From NCBI GenBank assembly GCA_039566865.1, contig CM076947.1, forward strand, positions 24,553,501-24,617,500: 64,000 bases of DNA. Direction: 5' to 3'. The notes under the pieces are model-generated. The model saw only the letters and a list, made by a program, of their open reading frames with translations. It did no database searches and was not told the DNA's origin. The stretch is from Aurelia coerulea. Lineage: Eukaryota > Cnidaria > Scyphozoa > Semaeostomeae > Ulmaridae. Position numbers and translations under genes: made by a program. The first letter of the stretch is position 1. Every line of letters begins with the position of its first letter. Below are positions 30,939 to 43,500 of the stretch, piece after piece.

Positions 30939-31063
30939 CTACTACAACTAAAACAGCAAACATCATGTGCAAGTATTTTTTTCCAGCATATTGGTAGGTC
31001 CTGGTATTCCTTGGTCTGGTTTTTAGCCATATGTCTGGGAAGGGCTGGTTGATTGGCCGCCAT
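30939..31063 (-). CDS. Candidate first coding exon of a minus-strand gene
   Basis: ATG GCG GCC AAT CAA starts an open frame (MAANQPALPRHMAKNQTKEY, then DLPICWKKILAHDVCCFSCS) ending at AG|GTTAGTTG, a plausible donor, in phase 2. The frame is also open upstream to an ATG at 31264. Its start lies about 390 bp from the signal-peptide exon of the oppositely directed LDLa gene, so they may share a promoter region. A MITE begins 55 bp past the donor. No later exon was identified. The phase does not fit the beta-helix exon, so it is probably not its missing start. Confidence 0.4.
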
Positions 31064-31448
31064 TGTTTTTGGTAATGTTTTGACGCTGCTTCGTGCACGT
31101 GATTTCGAGATGAATGAATAATGAGCCTTATCTCGAAAAGGTGCAAGACAAGATTGAAAGACAGTTGCGTGGAAGCTTCGGGCTGTTAAACTCCTCCAGA
31201 CGAGCCAGACATAACACAGGACTAGTCGAGCATCTTTCAACGCTATTTTGAAGAGGAAACACAAGGCCTGATCGCTTCACAGCTTCAGTAGTGCTTCAGT
31301 TTATCCAGTCCTTCCTGTCAGGATTCCATTAGCCATTTGGGCCTAGTCTAGCAACGTTTATGAATAGAGTCGATTACGTTCCTAACTAAACATTGTACCA
31401 TTCTCTGTCGTGATAAGGACACGTGTTGGTTGGTCGAAGCATGAAAAG

Positions 31449-31500
31449 ATGTCGTTCTGTGCTATAGCGTTCATTTTGTATGTGTCTGGAATATTTACAG
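31449..31500 (+). CDS. Signal-peptide exon, candidate exon 1 of the LDLa gene
   Basis: ATG TCG TTC, then hydrophobic residues to ACA G|GTGAGT, a strong donor in phase 1. Every downstream LDLa exon accepts phase 1. An upstream ATG at 31441 is in another frame and hits TAG within nine codons. The link to the LDLa exons is inferred from phase and strand only. Confidence 0.5.
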
Positions 31501-34500
31501 GTGAGTTTTGTTTCAATTTCATGCAATAATATTTCATAACAGTGATGTTCGACTAAGAAAGAAGTTTGAACCACACTACAAAAATACAAAAGAAAGGCAA
31601 ATGTTAAAACCACTTTTTAACGTGGCAACAAAATGGAAGGTTTTCAGATTTTCACTGCTTAGAGCTTCATAATGTTCCAAGAATATGATAGGTAAGTATT
31701 ATGATAAGGCTTATTTGTGCAATATTTATTTAGCTAACGAACTTAAAAATAATGAAAAATGTGGTCAATTTTGCCACCACTTTTGTACGTGCGTGGCACA
31801 GACGAACAAGAGTCTCCATGTCTGATAATGTTCCTTGTTTGTTGTAAATCTTCCCATGTGAAACTAGACTTCTCCTGGAATATGAGAGGAAAGCGGAAAA
31901 GCGTGGGGAACTTTGGTAGTTATTATTCAGGCCTAGTTTTTGAGTTTTCACCCATCGGATTTCACGCGACGCGATGTTCATTGATTTCCTAAATTACAGT
32001 AGTACCCTCGAATAAGATCAATAATCTTCCAAGATATAGAAGTTGAAATTCCCCTGTTCCATACATACCTACTATAGGCTGCCTAGTAAAATTTGTGGCT
32101 TTAATAGACGCAATAGGCCTAACAAACTCATTGCTTGGAGACCAGTAAAGTACACACTACAAGTACCAGTAAAATTCAATCACATTACTGGCATAGCTCC
32201 AATTGATTGTTGGCAATACTATACCTTCCATTCAAGTATTTAAGCGCCAACTTTTAACCGACCAAAAATACCAGCCGTCTTTTTGCAGATTATAATAAAG
32301 TAAATATTTCGAATTCTCTCTAAAGCCTCCATTCACTGTTTACCAACAGGACAGCAGGGGGTACGGCGTTGCCTACGTTTTGAGGGGATCTTTCTCATGT
32401 CTGGTTTTCAGACACGATTTTTATAACGTAACCCCACAAATTCCAGAAATGAATTGGACTCGAAGTTCAATGTTATTGTTATGGGAACACTTATTGCACT
32501 TCCAAATGCCAGACATGTGGAGCTCTTAATCAGTTATCCCGCCCTACATCTGTGATGCATTACTATGATGCATTTTATCCTGAAAAAATCTCTGAAAAAT
32601 CCCTACATAATCTCTTGAAATCATCAAAAATCTTGAATCATTTTGAAGAATGGATTTGCCCCTGATGATATTCAACTGGATTTGGTGCCCACTCTGATTT
32701 ACCCAATTCCCAGAGTCAGGGCTAGGAAGCATTGGGATTGTTTCCTGAAACCAAAGGTCAGTTTTTGGTCATAATCGGGTCATAATCGCAAAGTCTTGGG
32801 GGTATGTGCCACCATAAGCATACAAGCCAAGGGATTGAGGGTGGTAGCCCCCGCCCCAACATTGGGAAAATCATAGAGAATCAGCCCCAATCAGACAAAA
32901 ATCTGCCCTCAGTCTGGCAAAAAAGGTGGTAATCAATGGACTTTGTGTCAGGCAGCCCCCTATACTTTTTCTTCCGGTTATGTGTGTGCTTCCAGTGCCC
33001 CTGGTTCCCATGTCTTTGACTTTAGTCAGGCACACTATACTGTACATACCAAAGAAAGTCATCTGCTCAGTCTCTACTGTATACATTTAGTGGTTCTTCC
33101 TCCCCTATATTCAGGTGCTTAATTGGTCACAACTTGGCCTGAAGGTTGTTAATCCACAGTTTTCTTTATGCAGGCTTTAACTGTAAATTAAAACATTAAA
33201 TTGAAATGTATCTATCATAATTTATTCCCTGACAATTTTGGTGGCCAGTGTCAGATGAAAACATCCAAAGAGCAAATTATTCCCTTACCCAGTGCAAATT
33301 TTCGTGATCTTTCATGTTTTGAAATATTCTTCTAGGATACATGTAATTTTTATCCAATAATTGTTATCCATTATCCAATAAGGATTTCATTTGGTCCTAT
33401 TCTTAAGGGAGCATTAGTCCTGTTTACTGGTACCCATTAATGCTGGTACTTAATAAGATAACATTTTTCCAATTTATTTGCATGATTGCTTGCAGACTTC
33501 CATGCATTGTGCATGCTTGTGAAATTTGCCAGCATTATAGGAATGATAACTTAACCCTCTCAGGCGCTGTGTCCCACTTTTGAATTTTCTCGTCCCACTC
33601 ATAGTGAAAAAATCTAAGTTGTCAGAAATCAATGAAACTTGGCACAAAGCTCAATTTCAGGGCCCTGATTTCGAATCTGCTTTCAATATTTGAAAATTTC
33701 GTCACACTTTGTCTCTACGTGGCTCTAAAAATGGAACAAATAACAAATACCTATGGTGAATTGACAGCGATGGTCAAACATGCTCGAAATTGCACGAAAC
33801 TCTACAAAAAACACTATTCTTGGCCACTGAGTTAAAATCTACTGTCACTTTTTGAAATTATTGTCCCTCTATGTCCCCATGTGGCTCTAATAGTGGAACA
33901 AACAGCAAATGCACCGTCGAGGTGGGGCCAATGATCAGAATGGCTCAAAATTGCGGGAAAAGTAGTAGGAAACACAGTTTTACGTCCTTGGATTCGAATC
34001 GGCTGTCACATATTTAAGATCTTGTCACCTAATGTCTCTATGTGGCTCTAAAAGTGGAACAAACAGCAAATGCAATGTCGAATTGGGGCCAATGGTCAGA
34101 ATGGCTCAAAATTGCGGGAAAAGTCGTAGGAAACACAGTTTTACGTCCCTGAATTCGAATCTGCTGCCACATATTTAAGATTTTGTCACCTAATGTCTCC
34201 ATGTTACTCTAAAAGTGGAACAAACAGCAAATGCACTGTCGAATTGGGGCCAATTATCAAAATGGCTCAAAATTGCGGGAAAAGTCGTAGGAAACACAGT
34301 TTTACGTCCCTGGATTCGAATCTGCTGCCACATATTTAAGATTTTGTCACCTAATGTCTCTATGTGGCTCTAAAAGTGGAACAAACAGCAAATGCAATGT
34401 CGAATTGGGGCTAATTATCAGAATGGCTCAAAATTGCGGGAAAAGTCGTAGGAAACACAGTTTTACGTCCCTAAATTCGAATCTGCTGTCACATATTTAA

Positions 34501-37500
34501 GAGTTTGTCACCTAATGTCTCTATGTGGCTCTAAAAGTGGAACAAACAGCAAATGCACTGTCGAATTGGGGCCAATGATCAGAATGGCTCAAAATTGCGG
34601 GAAAAGTAGTAGGAAACACACTTTTACGTCCCTGAATTCGAATCTGCTCTCACATATTTAAGATGTTGTCACCTAATGTCTCTATGTGGCTCTAAAAGTG
34701 GAACGAACAGCAAATCCATTGCGAATTTAGCCAATGATCAGAATGGCTCAAAATTGCGGGAAAAGTAGTAGGAAACGCAGTTTAACGCCCCTGGATTCGA
34801 ATCTGCTGTCACATATTGAAGATGTTGTCACCTAATGTCTCTATGTGGCTCTAAAAGTGGAATAAACAGCAAATGCATTGCGAATTGGGGCCAATGATCA
34901 GAATGGCTCAAAATTGCGGGAAAAGTAGTAGGAAACACAGTTTTACGTCCCTAAATTCGAATCTGCTGTCACATATTTAAGAGTTTGTCACCTAATGTCT
35001 CTATGTGGCTCTAAAAGTGGAACAAACAGCAAATGCACTGTCGAATTGGGGCCAATGATCAGAATGGCTCAAAATTGCGGGAAAAGTAGTAGGAAACACA
35101 CTTTTACGTCCCTGAATTCGAATCTGCTCTCACATATTTAAGATGTTGTCACCTAATGTCTCTATGTGGCTCTAAAAGTGGAATAAACAGCAAATGCATT
35201 GCGAATTGGGGCCAATGATCAGAATGGCTCAAAATTGCGGGAAAAGTAGTAGGAAACACACTTTTACGTCCCTGAATTCGAATCTGCTCTCACATATTTA
35301 AGATGTTGTCACCTAATGTCTCTATGTGGCTCTAAAAGTGGAACGAACAGCAAATGCATTGCGAATTGGGGCCAATGATCAGAATGGCTCAAAATTGCGG
35401 GAAAAGTAGTAGGAAACACAGTTTTACGCCCCTGGATTCGAATCTGCTGTCACATATTGAAGATGTTGTCACCTAATGTCTCTATGTGGCTCTAAAAGTG
35501 GAATAAACAGCAAATGCATTGCGAATTGGGGCCAATGATCAGAATGGCTCAAAATTGCGGAAAAATTCGTAGGAAACACAGTTTTACGTCCCTGGATTCG
35601 AATCGGCTGTCACATATTTAAGATCTTGTCACCTAATGTCTCTATGTGGCTCTAAAAGTGGAACAAACAGCAAATGCAATGTCGAATTGGGGCTAATTAT
35701 CAGAATGGCTCAAAATTGCGGGAAAAGTCGTAGGAAACACAGTTTTACGTCCCTGGATTCGAATCTGCTGTCACATATTTAAGATTTTGTCACCTAATGT
35801 CTCTATGTGGCTCTAAAAGTGGAACAAACAGCAAATGCACTGTCGAATTGGGGCTAATTATCAGAATGGCTCAAAATTGCGGGAAAAGTCGTAGGAAACA
35901 CAGTTTTACGTCCCTGGATTCGAATCTGCTGTCACATATTTAAGATTTTGTCACCTAATGTCTCTATGTGGCTCTAAAAGTGGAACAAACAGCAAATGCA
36001 CTGTCGAATTGGGGCCAATGATCAGAATGGCTCAAAATTGCGGGAAAAGTAGTAGGAAACACACTTTTAGTCCCTGAATTCGAATCTGCTCTCACATATT
36101 TAAGATGTTGTCACCTAATGTCTCTATGTGGCTCTAAAAGTGGAACAAACAGCAAATGCACTGTCGAATTGGGGCCAATGATCAGAATGGCTCAAAATTG
36201 CGGGAAAAGTAGTAGGAAACACACTTTTACGTCCCTGAATTCGAATCTGCTCTCACATATTTAAATTTTTGTCACCTAATGTCTCTACGTGACTCTAAAA
36301 GTGGAACAAACAGCAAATGCACTGTCGAATTGGGGCCAATTATCAGAATGGCTCAAAATTGCGGAAAAATTTGTAGGAAACACAGTTTTACGTCCCTGGA
36401 TTCGAATCGGCTGTCACATATTTAAGATTTTGTCACCTAATGTCTCTATGTGGCTCTAAAAATGGAACATAAAGAGATACACTTGCAAAATGGGACCGAT
36501 TTTTGGAAGTTCTCAAAATGAGGCCAAACTCACCAGAAGATACAAGGATGCAACGCAAAAATCAAATCTGTTGTCATTTGTGGAAAATGTTGTCACCCTA
36601 TGTCGTTATGTGCCCTGAATGTGGCACAAAGAGCATACACATTGACCAAATGGGACCAATGATCAAAAACACTTGAAATTGCCTGAGAAGTTGCAGAACG
36701 GACAATTGATTGGTGCTAAATTCGTATCTATTGTCAATTTTTGACAATTTTGTCACCTTTTGTTTCTATTTGGTCCTAAAATTGGAACAAAAGCAAATAT
36801 TTCGGAGCAATATAAATGAATATCGACAAATGCACAAAAACTTGCAGAGTAGACAATTTCAGTCCACCAAAATTTAATCTATTGATACATTGTAAAAATT
36901 TTGTCACTTTTGTCTCTCTTTGGAGATGAAAGTGGAACAAAAAACAAATTGGTATGCAATATTTGGGCAAATATGCACAACACTTAAAATTTCCTGCGAT
37001 TTTACAGAAAGCACAATTTTGGAATGCTGAATCCAATTCTGGTATCAATTTGCGAAAATATGGTACAAAGTGTCTCTAAATGGCACCAAGAGTGGCATAA
37101 GCTGTCGTTTCACTTTCTTGAAATTCAACGAGACACTAATCAATGACATATCGCTCAAGAAAGTGACGAAACTAAAAACAGAAATCTATCCTATCAGTAC
37201 CAACAAGAAATGAGAAGCGACTAAACTTGAAACTTTGCCTGTTGTTTCACTTTTGACCGTTTTCTATTGTAACAAAATGGGAACTTTGCAAAACTTCTTT
37301 TCATCCAAATGAAACATTGTTTGAGAAGATAAACTTAAAGCTAAACCATGAACATGAAGTCCCATCAACGAGTTTCAACAAGTCTGTCTTCCATTTACTG
37401 TTCTTGCGATTGACTGCTTGGTACATCATATGCTCTCTGGGTATGGTAATAATTCCAGCAAGACCTCAGTGGAGATAACTTGCAGATCGCAAATGGTTCC

Positions 37501-40500
37501 CCTGGGTTGGAACATTTATCGCACTTGTATGACGTTTTCGTCTTGCAAATTATGAAAACAGCAAAATGGGAAAACAGCAACCTGCGAGCGAAGAAATTTA
37601 CAAGTGCATCATTTCGTTTGAAATTATCCGTATGGTATGCGGTTTTCACGCTGCACAATGGGCGACAAGAGATCCTACATTTCCCTAAGAGACAGCCAAG
37701 AACAAGACGAAGTGTTGACACAGTTTTCCTTTCACCAAGAAAAGGTTCGAAAAAAACGAGAAAAAAATCTTGTTAACTAAATCTTAACCTTTTTCCTTGT
37801 AAAATTTACCAATGATAAGAGCCTCTGTTAAGTAGCCAAATGGGTAATGGCAGATATGTCAATGAATTTTACCAACAGTTTTGTATGTGCTATACAAAGG
37901 ATACTACGAGTGTGACCCCACTGCATGTAGCCAATCTCTTTGCTTGTGCCTAAACTATGGTATTTCTGTTCTTGCGACATAGATTTCTCACACATTTCTT
38001 TCTCGTGCAGGTAGCCACAGGTTGATTCGAATGGAGAGAACAGATGCAACTGGAGCCAAGCGGTGATTATTGCGTTGCAGAATTTGCAAGAAGAAAACGT
38101 CATACAAGCAGATTCTGCAAACTCTGCAACGCAATAATCACCGCTGGCTCCAGTTGCATCTGTTCTCTCCATTCGAATCGACCTGTGGCTACCTGCGTTG
38201 CAGAATTTGCAAGACGAAAACGTCATACAAGCAGATTTGGTGACAAAATTGTCAAAAATTGACAATAGATACGAATTTAGCACCAATGAATTGTCCGTTC
38301 TGCAACTTCTCAGGCAATTTCAAGTGTTTTTGATCATTGGTCCCATTTGGCCAATGCGTATGCTCTTTGTGCCACATTCAGGGCACATAACGACATAGGG
38401 TGACAGCATTTTCAACAAATGGCAACATATTTGATTTTTGCGCTGCATCCTTGTATCTTCTGGTGAGTTTGGCCTCATTTTGAGAACTTCCAAAAGTCGG
38501 TCCCATTTTGCAAATGTATCTCTTTATGTTCCACTTTTAGAGCCACATATAGACATTAGGTGACAAAATCTTAAATATGTGACAGCCGATTCGAATCCAG
38601 GGACGTAAAACTGTGTTTCCTACGAATTTTCCCGCAAATTTGAGCCATTCTGATAATTGGCCCCAATTTGACAGTGCATTTGCTGTTTGTTCCACTTTTA
38701 GAATCACATAGAGACATTAGGTGATAAAATCTTAAATATATGACAGCAGATTCGAATCCAAGGACGTAAAACTGTGTTTCCTTCGAATTTTCCCGCAAAT
38801 TTGAGCCTTTCTGATAATTGGCCCCAATTCGCAATGCATTTGCTGTTTATTCCACTTTTAGAGCCACATAGAGACATTACGTGACAAAATCTTAAATATG
38901 TGACAGCAGATTCGAATCCAAGGACGTAAAACTGTGTTTCCTACGAATGTTCCCGCAGTTTTGAGCCATTCAGATAATTGGTCCCAATTTGACAGTGCAT
39001 TCGCTGTTTGTTCCACTTTTAGAGCCACGTAGAGACATTAGGTGACAAAATCTTAAATATATGACAGCAAATTCGAATCCAAGGACGTAAAACTGTGTTT
39101 CCTACGAATTTTCCCGCAAATTTCAGCCATTCTGATAATTGGCCGCAATTCGACAGTGCATTTGCTGTTTGTTCTACTTTTAGAGCCACATAGAGACATT
39201 AGGTGACAAAATCTTAAATATATGACAGCAGATTCGAATCCAGGGACGTAAAATTGTGTTTCCTACAAATTTTCCCGCAATTTTGAGCCACTCTGATAAT
39301 TGGCCCCAATTCGACAGTGCATTTACTGTTTGTTCCACTTTTAGAGCAACATAGAGACATTAGGTGACAAAATCTTAAATATGTGGAAGCAGATTCGAAT
39401 TCAGGGACGTAAAACTGTGTTTCCTACGAATTTTTCCCTGCAATTTTAAGCCATTTTGATAATTGGCCCCAATTCGACAGTGCATGCGCTGTTTGTTCCA
39501 CTTTTAGAGTAACATGGAGACATTAGGTGACAAAATCTTAAATATGTGGCAGCAGATTCGAATTCAGGGACGTAAAACTGTGTTTCCTACGAATTTTCTC
39601 GCAATTTTGAGCCATTCTGATAATTGGCCCCACCTCGACGGTGCATTTGCTGTTTGTTCCACTATTAGAGCCACATGGAGACTTAGAGGGACAGTAATTT
39701 CAAAACGTGACAGTAGATTTTAACTCAGTGGCCAAGAATTGTGTTTTTTGTAAAGTTTCGTGCAATTTCGAGCATGTTTGACCATCGCTGTCTATTCACC
39801 ATAGGTATTTGTTATTTGTTCCATTTTTAGGGCCACGTAGAGACAAAATGTGACAAAATTCTCAAAAATAGAAAGCAGATTCGAAATCAGGGCTCTGAAA
39901 TTGAGCTTTGTGCCAAGTTTCATTGATTTCTGACAACTTTGATTTTTTCACTATGAGTGGGACGAGAAAAGTCAAAAGTGGGACACAGCGCCTGAGAGGG
40001 TTAAGGTTTTTAAAATGCTACATCCTGAAAATTTTCCTGGATATTGAGCCCAAAAATGTGTGTCCTGTTTTCAATTTGTTAGAAATTTAATGTCTAGTCT
40101 GTGGATCTTTATCTGTCAAAGCAACTCATGTTTCAAGTATGAATGGACCAGCAGATATCTGCATGGTAGATTTTTGTGGCTCAAATTTTTGAAATTAATC
40201 ATAGTTGTAAAATGTGTGATATTTTCCTTCTCTGGATATTGATTCTTTGAAGGCAGTTGGACAATGAGGAATTTTCTATGTTGCTTCCTTGGAAATATTG
40301 ATAACAATAACCAGAAGAAATCCTTCCTTCCAAATTATTGTTTACAATAGGGCATGCATCCAGGGATAACAATGAAATAGTTTTCCTTCCTTGGGACATT
40401 ATGACATGATGAAAGTAATGCTGAATGCCATAAGTGGGGACATTATGCTAAATTTAGGGTTATCTTCATGTAGATACCCACAGACAGGATGTTTTAAGCA

Positions 40501-43500
40501 AATTGGCTTTTATGATTGGGTAATTATGCCTTTGGATATACTTGGGTACAGATACATGGGTACATATCAAAGTTATTCTCTGAAATTTATTTTGTTCTCA
40601 AGGATAAGGAACTTGTTTTATTTTGAAAATTTCGTAGCAACACTGTTGTGATGTAGTGTTGGGTAGATGCCCCTTATAGTTCGAGGAAGTTAGGGGTATT
40701 CCCGGGGCAGCCCTTACTCCCTGCCTCACCTATTGGGAGTTGGTAGACAGTGCGTTGTGTAAGCCATACACTGGGAAGAAACATGCCATGGTTGGTCAGA
40801 AATACTGTTTCACATGGAAGATTCATCAATCACAATAAAGTGAGATTTAGTTTTTTTGAATTGATTGGTAGGGCACTGCTACTGCCTGCGTGCAGACTCT
40901 ACTGATTCAGGAGGAACCTCAATTCTCTTCAGGGAATCAGTCGAGTCTGCACGCAGGCTAGGCACTGCTGGAAGGCATTCATGTATTTTTTTTATATAAG
41001 AAGCTGCCCATACAAAACTCAACTATCAGATCGCCAAAAGATAAAGAAACTCCAGTGCTGGGAAAATTTAAGTTAAGAAACTATTTATTTTGATACTTCA
41101 TTTGTTCCCTGTATCATATTACTCTTAAGGTACTTGAGTAATGTTTAAACATTGGAAAGGCTTAAAAAAAACTTGTTTTGAAAGGTTCACAAGGACACAG
41201 GTAGTGAACATGAAGATTGAAGAAACTCCGAGTACTCAAAATCTGATAATTTGAAGAAACTTTGAGTATTGGCCCAAATTCTTAGTTTGTTATAAAAAAT
41301 ACGTGTATCTCGTCCGTGCTATTCATCCCCCCCCCCCGCTCACAGACATTGTCATTCAAATCGGTTCAGGTCACTTGTCTGGATCTTCAAATTCCAGTGA
41401 AAAAAGAAACCGCAGATTAGAATGGAAAATCTGCCTTGTGGGATTTCTGATGAAATAATACGTTCCTAATACCAGTTAAACAAAACATTTTTCTTTGCAA
41501 TCCCCGCCATTCAGAAGAGATCATGTGGAGAAAGCGCGGGAAAAATTTGCAAAGCTGGCTGTTTCCATTCATACTACGTCACTAGTTATTAATATTCTTC
41601 CAACAGTGGATTGCGCGATTTGCTTTTAGATTGTTTCGCATCACGCCAAAAGAATTTGCGTTTATTTGCGAGTTGCCATGGACGGAATCGTATTTATTTT
41701 GTACAAATGCCTGTTTGAGTACTTTTGATAGCCACCCTGAGGGTTTGTTGGTTTAGTTCAAGAGCAAGCTGCTATGTACCTATGTATATTAGTCCAATAA
41801 ACAAAAATTCGGCCTTTTGTGAGTATGACCCATGGCCAGAAAGATCTTCAAAAGGGGACAGTGTTAAAACAGTAGTCGCCGCTCTGGTAGCCCTGGGTAG
41901 CCCACAGAAAGACTTTTTTGGGTTGAGTTGAGTCATACCGACTTGAGACAATTCACGGGGGGGGGGGCTTCTTCCATAAAAAAGGTACCTGGGGATGTGC
42001 CACGAGCAAGGGTATACTTTTTCGGACTTCTAGTCTAGCCAAGAGTATACTTTTTTTGCAATTGTGGCCTACAACGGTCTAGCCAAGGGTATCATTTTCG
42101 ACGATATTGGTCTAGCGAACGGTCATGATATCATATTTGGTACAAATTTGACAATATTTGTCCAGGAAATGGCCAAAATTGGTCTAGCCAAGGGTACCAT
42201 TTTCGTAAAAATTGGTCCAGAGAATGGCCAAATTGGTCTAGCCAAAGGAAGCATTTTCGTAGAGATTGGTCTAGCCAACGGTACCTTTTTTTTCATTTTA
42301 ACATCTAGACTTGCTACACAATACTGGAGCGTCGTCCTAACAAAACTACAAACTAATTAATCTAAACAATTACGATTACGGCAAATGTAATAACAAGTAA
42401 TAAAGTGAATAAGGATAATAATAAATGAACAAATAACTAAATCTAAGTTAGTGGTAATAAAGCAGAATGGTAGTTGTCGCGGTCACGGTCCGGTCTGTAA
42501 ACTGTTATTTCGAGACTCGAAAGCGTCTCTGGTGTATTTAGCAACTTCTTGTACCAACTTTATATTTTCTGTTGAGAGGAGGTATATGAATTTTTGTCTC
42601 GGGTCCATTGTGCCGAATGACTTAACTTCGTTTTCAGCTGTTTCAAAAAGCTTTTTTCGTTGAACGCCATATGCTCGACATTCAACGAGAAAGTGAAGTT
42701 CATTTTCCACCTCTTGATTGTTGCAAAGGCGACAATGTCTAACTCTGGGGGGGGGGGTATTGTCTCTTCTGCCTGTTTCAATGCGCAAATTGTGATTGCT
42801 ACAGCGAAGCTTAGCCATACTCTTAATAAGGCTTCTATCTTTTAACTTGGTGTAAGTTTCTGCCTGGAACCTACATTTAAAGAGCTTATAATGGCGAAGC
42901 TTGTTTCCTCCTAATTTGGAGGGCCCAACTGATGAGTTGATTCTTTTTCTCCAGAAAGACTCGAAGCTTCCTTTAATAGCTTTGTCAACAATGTGACGGA
43001 AGCGATTTGGCCTAATCAGTTTTAGACGCGGAATGTCGAAATGCATATCAAATAACCTGAAAAGATATTGGATTGATGAAATCCAACCAAACTGGCCATT
43101 TTTGTGGGCATTAATGCCATCATTGAGAGCTTTCTTTACTAAGGTACTTTCCTCGAGTGAGAGTAGCCTATGGAAATATAGCAGTGCCTGCCTGTAACAG
43201 TTCAACTTCAGTGGGAGTCTTCCAAGCTCTCCTGGTACAATTGCCTCATCATGTTGGTACCATTTTGAATATGCTCGCGGCAGACCCCTACCCACAATTT
43301 GGCCAAGAACCCCCCCCCCCCCGTGAGAAAATTGGTACTGTAGTTGTTGGACATAATCAGTTTGCAACATGAATGGGAGATATCACCATGGATATCACTC
43401 ACTGAGTCCCCCGAATGACCATATTCGGCAATAGAAAGAGACTGGGGAGAAGCGGTTTGTTCTGGTAAATGACGGGTGCAGATCTGGTATATGACTGCAA

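Larger units (their letters stand above)
33555..40000. mobile_element. Giant piggyBac-derived foldback element with satellite arms
   Basis: Termini CCCTCTCAGGCGCTGTGTCC and its complement are flanked by TTAA (33551-33554, 40001-40004), as in piggyBac elements. Terminal sequence stays near-identical for over 120 bp. The left arm (to about 36752) and right arm (from about 38238) are inverted copies built of 160/161-bp units. They differ by about 1.43 kb, close to nine units. The centre (37080-38235) holds a palindrome at 38008-38196 and fragments of a piggyBac transposase cysteine-rich C-terminus. It cannot make its own transposase. Confidence 0.8.

Noticed and set aside
30939..31063. This exon as the missing signal exon of the beta-helix gene
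   Set aside because: Its donor leaves phase 2, whereas the beta-helix exon needs phase 1, and the encoded segment is not a signal peptide.
33690..36470. CRISPR array
   Set aside because: Units are 160/161 bp with no short repeat and unique spacer pattern, in a eukaryotic context; it is satellite DNA inside a transposon.
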